DNA of 58,673 nt from JBBRCX01 sp038204465. GTDB lineage: Bacteria; Planctomycetota; Phycisphaerae; Tepidisphaerales; Tepidisphaeraceae. Under the pieces are notes generated by a model. The model saw nothing but the letters and a program-made list of their open reading frames with translations, searched no databases and was not told where the DNA came from. Where the stretch lies: the NCBI GenBank assembly GCA_038204465.1, contig JBBRCX010000015.1, positions 1 to 58,673 of the forward strand, in the 5' to 3' direction. This document shows positions 53,687 through 58,673 of the stretch, piece by piece (position 1 is the stretch's first letter; each line of letters starts with the position of its first letter). Both the position numbers and the translations under genes were made by a program.

Positions 53687-54820
53687 TCACTTCAGGTACT
53701 GCAGCGCCAGTCTCGCTACATGGAACGCCGCCGCGGGTTTCCCGAGGCGGCGCGCACTCGACTTCAGCCGCGTCAGATGCTTCGGCTCCGCGAGCAGCTT
53801 CGTAAGCTTGTGCGGCAACGTCCCGATGTTGTTGATCTTGATCGCCGCGCCGTTTTCGAGCAGGTAGTCACTGTTGCGACTTTCCTGACCGGGGATCGGA
53901 TTGACGATCGCCATCGCCGCGCCGCGAGCGAGAACTTCCGACGTGGTAAGGCCTCCCGGCTTCGAAAGGACAATGTCCGCGGCCGCCATCAGATCATCCA
54001 TCTGATCCGTGAAGCCGAGGATCTTCGCCCGATGATGCACCGGCACCGCCACCGCCTCGAGTCTCTGCTTCGCCTGCGCGTTGCGGCCGGTCACGACCAC
54101 AATCTCCAGCGGCGTCTCGATCTGCAGCACGCCGCGAAACAACTGCTCGATGGGCCCCACTCCGAATCCTCCCGCCAGTTGCAGAATGACCGGCCGATCG
54201 CGCACGAGTCCCTGGCGGCGCGCGCAATCGTCCGGGTCCTTCACGTCGCGAAACACCGGATGGATCGGGATCCCGGTCACCACGATGTCAGCCGACGGCA
54301 CACCCCAATGCCGCAGATACGCCGCCCCCTCATCCGTCGCCGTCGTGTAGCGCTCACACGGCTGATTCACCCACAATCGGTGCGTTTCGAAATCGGTGGT
54401 CACCGTCAATTGCGGCACGTTCAGCTTCTCGTCACGCCGCAGCGACGCGATGATCTCCGCCGGCAGGAAGTGCGTGTTGACCACCACGTCCCATGAGCCG
54501 CACTCGATCATCTCGCAGAACTCGCGGAGGTTCAGCTTCTCGACGAGCCTGCGGATCCGATCGCGCCGCGACTGCGGCCCGCGCGGGCGATCCATCATGT
54601 CGTAGAAGTACCCCAGAACGTGCGGCGCCTTGTTGACCAACTCGAGATACGCCTCACCGTAAAACTTGCGGAAGGCGGCATTCGTCAGCGTCAGCACGTC
54701 CGTGTTCTGAACGATCGCGCCCGGCGGCGCCAACTCGCGCAATGCAAGCTCCACCGCTTGCGCCGCCCGCATGTGCCCAGCCCCCACTGAGGCAGAAAGA
54801 ACGAGTATTCGCGCCGGCAT
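53687..54820 (-). CDS. MGDG synthase-like / diacylglycerol glycosyltransferase (GT28)
   Basis: A 377-residue glycosyltransferase of the MGDG synthase/UgtP type, related to MurG. LSASVGAGHMRAAQAVE holds the N-terminal GxGH motif, VNTHFLPAEIIASL and TVTTDFETHRLWVNQ are family blocks, and SKPGGLTTSEVLARGA binds the sugar nucleotide near residue 285. It should transfer hexose to diacylglycerol. TATTCT sits exactly six bases before ATG 54820, a leaderless layout. Confidence 0.9.
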   Translation of the reverse strand: MPARILVLSASVGAGHMRAAQAVELALRELAPPGAIVQNTDVLTLTNAAFRKFYGEAYLELVNKAPHVLGYFYDMMDRPRGPQSRRDRIRRLVEKLNLREFCEMIECGSWDVVVNTHFLPAEIIASLRRDEKLNVPQLTVTTDFETHRLWVNQPCERYTTATDEGAAYLRHWGVPSADIVVTGIPIHPVFRDVKDPDDCARRQGLVRDRPVILQLAGGFGVGPIEQLFRGVLQIETPLEIVVVTGRNAQAKQRLEAVAVPVHHRAKILGFTDQMDDLMAAADIVLSKPGGLTTSEVLARGAAMAIVNPIPGQESRNSDYLLENGAAIKINNIGTLPHKLTKLLAEPKHLTRLKSSARRLGKPAAAFHVARLALQYLK

Positions 54821-54908
54821 TCAAGCAGAATAACGCCGATGCGCGGGGAAGTAGACATTGCGACGAACGAGTCGGTTCCGGACTCAACCCAAAATCAAAA
54901 ATCGCAGA

Positions 54909-55358
54909 TCAAGAATCCCCGCGCCCCCGATGCATGTGTTCCACCTTCAAGCATCGGTCTTCGACATAATCAATCCCCGCTTTCCGCGCAATCTCCCTCG
55001 CTTCATGGCTCCGAATCCCGCTCTGAAGCCACAGCCCCTTCGCGCCCACTTCAACCGCTTGGCGCGCCACCGCAGCGCAGAACTGCGGGCGGCGGAATAC
55101 ATCCACGAGATCGATCGGCCCTGGTATGTCCTTCAGCGACCGGTAACACGTCACGCCCATCACCTTCGCGTGGTTCGGGTTCACCGGCAGAATCTCCTTG
55201 CCGACCGACCTCAGATAAGCCGCCACGCCATGACTCGGACGCGACGGATTATCGCTCAGCCCGACGATCGCGATTCGCTTCGCAGCCAGCAGGCGGCGAA
55301 TCGTCGCGGCGGCGTCGGGTTCATGGGGTGTCGGCATTGGACAGGCTTCTCCAGACAT
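54909..55358 (-). CDS. CoA-binding domain protein (YccU-like)
   Basis: A 149-residue Rossmann protein of the CoA_binding_2 family: IRRLLAAKRIAIVGLSDNPS (nucleotide loop), HGVAAYLRSVGKEILPVNPN, LVDVFRRPQFCAAVARQAVE and GLWLQSGIRSHEAREIARKA. ATG 55358 has GGGAG upstream; frames start at 55373 and 55337 too. The function is not established. It is divergent from the CbpA-like gene. Confidence 0.85.
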   Translation of the reverse strand: MSGEACPMPTPHEPDAAATIRRLLAAKRIAIVGLSDNPSRPSHGVAAYLRSVGKEILPVNPNHAKVMGVTCYRSLKDIPGPIDLVDVFRRPQFCAAVARQAVEVGAKGLWLQSGIRSHEAREIARKAGIDYVEDRCLKVEHMHRGRGDS

Positions 55359-55495
55359 CGGTCTCCCTTTCATCCTCGCCGCGTCCGGCCGCCACCTGTG
55401 CGGGTGTCGGACGGGCCGCTATAATTGTAGCTTGCCGAAACAGCAGAGCGCCAAAGCCCTCTGCAGGCAACTCAACGGGAACCCGTGTAACGACC

Positions 55496-56497
55496 ATGGC
55501 CAAGAAGGATTTCTACGAGGTTCTTGGAATCTCCAAAAACGCGACCGCGGATGAGATCAAGCGCGCCCACCGCAAGCTGGCGCGGCAGTTCCATCCCGAC
55601 ATGAACAAGAACAATGCCGCCGCCACCGAAAAGTTCAAGGAGGTCCAGGAGGCATACGACGTGCTTTCCGACGCCGCGAAGCGCAAGAACTACGATCAGT
55701 TTGGACACGCCGGGGTTGGCGGCGGCGTCGGCGCCGGCGGCGACCCGTTCGATGCATTCCGACGGGCGCAGGAAGGACGCGGCAACGGCCGGTCCTGGCG
55801 CGGCGGGCCGAACACCACCGTCGAAGACTTCGAGCCGGGCGACTTCAACGCCACCCAATTCTCCGACATCTTCGAACAACTCTTCGGCGCCCGCGGCGCC
55901 GGGGCGGCCGCCGGCCGGGCGGGGCCACGGGGGCGCGTCCGGCCCGAACCGGAGCGCGGCGCCGATGTCGAGCATCCCGTCACGCTGTCGTTCGAGCAGG
56001 CCGCGCGCGGGACGACGCTGCCGCTGCAGATCAATCGCGACGGCAAGCTCGAGACCATCGACGTGAAAATTCCGCCGGGCGTGAAAGACGGCAGCCGCAT
56101 CCGAATCAAGGGCCGCGGCCAGCAGGCGGGCGGCGAGCCGGGCGACCTGTTCATCATTACCCATGTCCGCCCGCACCCCTACTATCGTCGTGAGGGCCTC
56201 GACATATTGCTCGACCTCCCGATCAGCCTGTACGAAGCGCTGCTCGGAACAAAAGCCCGCGTGCCCACTCTCGAAGGCCCCGTCACCCTCACGATTCCCC
56301 CCGGCGCCAGCAGCGGCGCCAAACTGCGCATCAAGGGAAGGGGCGTCGAGCGCAGCGGCGAGAAGGGAGATCAGTTCGTGCTCATCAAGATCATCGTTCC
56401 AAAAGACCTCGACGATTCCGACCGCGAGCTGCTCAAACAACTCCAGGAAAAACACCCGATCGACGCCCGCGCCGACGTTCCCTGGGAATCGCGGTAG
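55496..56497 (+). CDS. CbpA-like DnaJ family chaperone (no zinc fingers)
   Basis: A 333-residue Hsp40. The J domain (DFYEVLGISKNATADEIKRA) has HPD in RQFHPDMNK, a Gly-rich region (GGGVGAGGDPFDAFRRA), and the C-terminal domain (VKIPPGVKDGSRIRIKGRG). The CxxCxGxG repeats of dnaJ at 25539 are absent, as in CbpA. TATAAT at 55420-55425 is a likely -10. It is a second J protein, 29 kb from the folding cluster. Confidence 0.9.
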   Translation: MAKKDFYEVLGISKNATADEIKRAHRKLARQFHPDMNKNNAAATEKFKEVQEAYDVLSDAAKRKNYDQFGHAGVGGGVGAGGDPFDAFRRAQEGRGNGRSWRGGPNTTVEDFEPGDFNATQFSDIFEQLFGARGAGAAAGRAGPRGRVRPEPERGADVEHPVTLSFEQAARGTTLPLQINRDGKLETIDVKIPPGVKDGSRIRIKGRGQQAGGEPGDLFIITHVRPHPYYRREGLDILLDLPISLYEALLGTKARVPTLEGPVTLTIPPGASSGAKLRIKGRGVERSGEKGDQFVLIKIIVPKDLDDSDRELLKQLQEKHPIDARADVPWESR

Positions 56498-56547
56498 ACG
56501 ACGCACGACACCAGCTTCGCGCTCCCGCCGCTCCTGCCTGCGCGGGG

Positions 56548-56916
56548 ATGAATGCTATGCGATACAACGCGTCCTCATCCCGCAACCGTCACACCGGCCG
56601 GCTCTACTGGCCAACCGTCGCCTTCCTCCTCGGCTTCGCCTTGCTCATCGCGGTGGTCGCGCACTGGTATCTGCTGCCTGCACTCTCGGCAAGCGAGCAC
56701 GCCGACACCATTCAAAAACGCCAACTGGCAGCCACCGCCCGGCTGATGCTTGCGATCGTCCTGTTCATTCTCATCGCCGGCCTGATTCTCACCTTCCGCA
56801 TCGGCCGCTTCTTTAACCCCCGACACGGCAATCCAGCCGCGCCGACGAAGTATGTCGACGCCTGGGCTGAATCCGCGAAGCGCGTGGTCGTGCCGCCCGA
56901 TGAAGAGGAGTCGTAA
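56548..56916 (+). CDS. Small two-span membrane protein
   Basis: A 122-residue protein with two hydrophobic helices (WPTVAFLLGFALLIAVVAHW, then LMLAIVLFILIAGLILTFRI) separated by a helical loop (SASEHADTIQKRQLAATA) and a polar acidic tail ending DEEES. No family is recognised. It lies 50 bases after the CbpA-like gene on the same strand. Confidence 0.5.
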   Translation: MNAMRYNASSSRNRHTGRLYWPTVAFLLGFALLIAVVAHWYLLPALSASEHADTIQKRQLAATARLMLAIVLFILIAGLILTFRIGRFFNPRHGNPAAPTKYVDAWAESAKRVVVPPDEEES

Positions 56917-57077
56917 GCGCCGGATTACTTGTTCGACCTGCGATATGTCCCGCTGCCCACCTCGCTTAAGCCATACGTCCGCAGCGCTTTCGCCTCGCGG
57001 CGCGCCTCCGTGCGCCGGTGGTTTCACGCTGCAACCGTACCTATCATCGGCGTACCTGCATTGGAGAGATCGCCGAC

Positions 57078-58511
57078 ATGACGCACCCTCGACCTGCAAC
57101 CGTCGGACAGCTCAAGGAAACCGGCTACAAGCCCTCCTCGGTAAAGGATGAGCTTCGGCGCAACGTCATCCGCAAGCTCGGCGCCGGCGAGGAGCTGTTC
57201 CCCGGCATCGTCGGGTATCGCGATACGGTCATTCCTCAGATCATCAACGGAATCCTCTCGAAGCACGACCTGCTGTTCCTCGGGCTGCGCGGGCAGGCGA
57301 AGACCCGCATCCTGCGGATGCTTCCCGACCTTCTGGACGAATGGATGCCGGTGCTCGCCGACGTCGAAATCAACGATGAACCGCTGCGGCCCATTACCAA
57401 GACCGGCAAGCGCCTCGTCGCGGAGCACGGCGACGACACCAAGATCGAGTGGGTCCACCGTGCCGATCGCTACCGCGAGAAACTCGCCACCCCCGACGTC
57501 ACCATCGCCGACCTGATTGGCGAGATCGACCTGGTGAAGCACGCCGAGGGACGCTACCTCTCCGATGAATCCACCATGCACTACGGCCTGATCCCGCGAA
57601 GCAATCGCGGGCTGTTCGCGATCAACGAGCTCCCCGACCTCGCGCCGCGCATTCAGGTGGGCCTGTTCAACGTGCTGGAGGAGCGCGACGTGCAGATCCG
57701 CGGCTACCCGATCCGCCTCGACATGGATGTCTGCCTCGTCTTCAGCGCGAATCCCGAGGACTACACCAACCGGGGCCGCATCGTCACTCCGCTCAAGGAC
57801 CGGATCGGTTCAGTCATCCGCACGCACTATCCGGAATCTGCCGACGAAGGAATCCAGATCGCCGAGCAGAACGCCTGGCTCGACCGGCATAATGGCGAGT
57901 CGGGCAGCGGCGTCCGCGTCGACATGCCGCGCTTCATGGCGGAGATCATCGAGGAAGTCGTGCGCCTGGCGCGCTCGAGCCCCCACGTCAGCCAGGCGTC
58001 GGGCGTCTCCGTTCGCACGAGCATCGCCAACATGGAGACCGCCGTCAGCAACGCCGAGCGCCGCGCCATTCTCACCCGCGAGAAGCGCGTCGTGCCGCGG
58101 ATCTGCGACCTGAACTACCTCGTCGCCTCCTGCCGGGGAAAAATCGAGATGACGCTCGCTGAAGAGGAAGGGGCCGAGGACAAGCTGATCAAATCGCTGG
58201 TTGGCGAGGCGGTAAAAGCCATTTTCTCGCGCTACGACGACGCCGAGGGCCACGACAACATCACCGAGCAGTTCAAAGGGAATCTCACCTTTCCCGCCGG
58301 CGACGACCTGTCGGGCGATGAATTCGTCTCGAACATGAAAGCGATCAAGGGCCTCCCCCAGGCCGCGGCGGCGCTGGCGAAGGAAATGAAGCTGGATGGC
58401 GGCGACCCCGCCACCCTCGCAGCCGTCGGCGAATTCCTCCTCGAAGGCCTCTACGTCAACAATCGCCTGAGCAAGTTCAATTCCAGGGGCAGAACGTTCT
58501 TCAAGAAGTAG
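57078..58511 (+). CDS. AAA+ ATPase, magnesium-chelatase/MoxR-like
   Basis: A 477-residue ATPase. The P-loop is GLRGQAKTRILRM (GxxGxxKT with R), near residue 75; Walker B-like GLFAINELPDL is near 180 and SANPEDYTNRGRIV is the sensor region. The C-terminal part is helical. ChlI/MoxR-type proteins usually work with a vWA protein; none follows here before the transposon end, although two vWA genes lie at 32755 and 35104. ATG 57078 has GGAGA upstream. Confidence 0.82.
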   Translation: MTHPRPATVGQLKETGYKPSSVKDELRRNVIRKLGAGEELFPGIVGYRDTVIPQIINGILSKHDLLFLGLRGQAKTRILRMLPDLLDEWMPVLADVEINDEPLRPITKTGKRLVAEHGDDTKIEWVHRADRYREKLATPDVTIADLIGEIDLVKHAEGRYLSDESTMHYGLIPRSNRGLFAINELPDLAPRIQVGLFNVLEERDVQIRGYPIRLDMDVCLVFSANPEDYTNRGRIVTPLKDRIGSVIRTHYPESADEGIQIAEQNAWLDRHNGESGSGVRVDMPRFMAEIIEEVVRLARSSPHVSQASGVSVRTSIANMETAVSNAERRAILTREKRVVPRICDLNYLVASCRGKIEMTLAEEEGAEDKLIKSLVGEAVKAIFSRYDDAEGHDNITEQFKGNLTFPAGDDLSGDEFVSNMKAIKGLPQAAAALAKEMKLDGGDPATLAAVGEFLLEGLYVNNRLSKFNSRGRTFFKK

Positions 58512-58545
58512 AAGTAGATCAAAGAATCACCGCGAAGCGGCTGTG

Positions 58546-58673
58546 TTAAAGGTCAAGGGTTTTTACAACGTTGAGTTCAGACCACATGAGGTTGTCGCGG
58601 ACCATGGCGTTGAGCAGGGTCAACAGTTTTCTCATGCAGGCAACGATGATCACTTTCGACGATTTACCGCTTT
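58546..58673 (-). mobile_element. IS110-family transposase, C-terminal fragment
   Basis: The minus strand enters the window with an open frame reading SGKSSKVIIVACMRKLLTLL, then NAMVRDNLMWSELN, and stops at 58546. ACMRKLLT-LNAMxRD is the C-terminal signature of IS110/IS116/IS902 transposases. The rest lies beyond the window. It sits 34 bases after the AAA+ gene stop, so the insertion may have separated that gene from a downstream partner. Confidence 0.75.

Noticed and set aside
1..58673. CRISPR arrays, rRNA and tRNA genes
   Set aside because: No regularly spaced repeats, no conserved rRNA stretches, and no GGTTCRANNCC-type tRNA arm with matching cloverleaf were recognised.

Overview
The window is GC-rich bacterial chromosome carrying about 55 genes. 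The lineage is inferred, not proven. An extracellular beta-helix protein starts with an ELESRVLFAA-type N-terminus typical of Planctomycetota. A bifunctional AroD-AroE fusion, many secreted or von Willebrand-type proteins, an AraC/phytanoyl-CoA-dioxygenase pair, a Gfo/Idh/MocA enzyme and a large heparinase-like protein fit the same phylum, possibly near Phycisphaerae. No rRNA or tRNA was recognised.

Layout: (1) 1-1224, the 5' end of a secreted-protein gene on the minus strand and about 1 kb without a convincing gene. (2) 1225-13980, a complete Tad/Flp pilus operon: two nearly identical Flp pilins, TadV, a TadE-like protein, CpaB, CpaC, CpaE, CpaF, TadB, TadC, an OmpA-like lipoprotein, TadD and two TadG-like proteins, closed by a terminator at 14007-14054. 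(3) 14123-18711, small unknown genes, a Trm112-like protein, a divergent Amt transporter, a frameshifted DUF3891 gene, a lipoprotein and MoaB. (4) 18853-22048, pdxJ, dapA and aroDE (vitamin B6, lysine and shikimate pathways). (5) 31612 down to 22101, all minus strand: a protein-folding block of groEL2, a DUF4160/DUF2442 pair, groES, an aspartic protease, groEL1, dnaJ, grpE, an FmdB-like zinc ribbon, yacG and a large membrane protein. (6) 32002-36716, a YciE/DUF892 protein, two exported vWA proteins and a small basic protein. (7) 36713-43824, GNAT, phytanoyl-CoA dioxygenase with a divergent AraC regulator, an esterase, oligoendopeptidase F and the beta-helix surface protein. (8) 43948-50968, YqgE, an orphan promoter region, then an alpha/beta hydrolase, a heparinase/FG-GAP protein and a Gfo/Idh/MocA oxidoreductase that look like one carbohydrate-degrading operon. 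(9) 51063-53679, three tandem FkbM methyltransferases. (10) 53687-58673, an MGDG-synthase-like glycosyltransferase, a CoA-binding protein, a CbpA-like co-chaperone, a membrane protein, an AAA+ ATPase and the end of an IS110-family transposase at the window edge.

The most notable points are a recurrent -10-like hexamer exactly six bases before start codons (apparently leaderless genes), an unusual chaperonin locus with two GroELs and an embedded aspartic protease, an Amt protein lacking the second pore histidine, two genes broken by one-base shifts, the FkbM triplication and an orphan strong promoter with a 16-codon ORF. All ORF calls come from reading the sequence; no database search was run.
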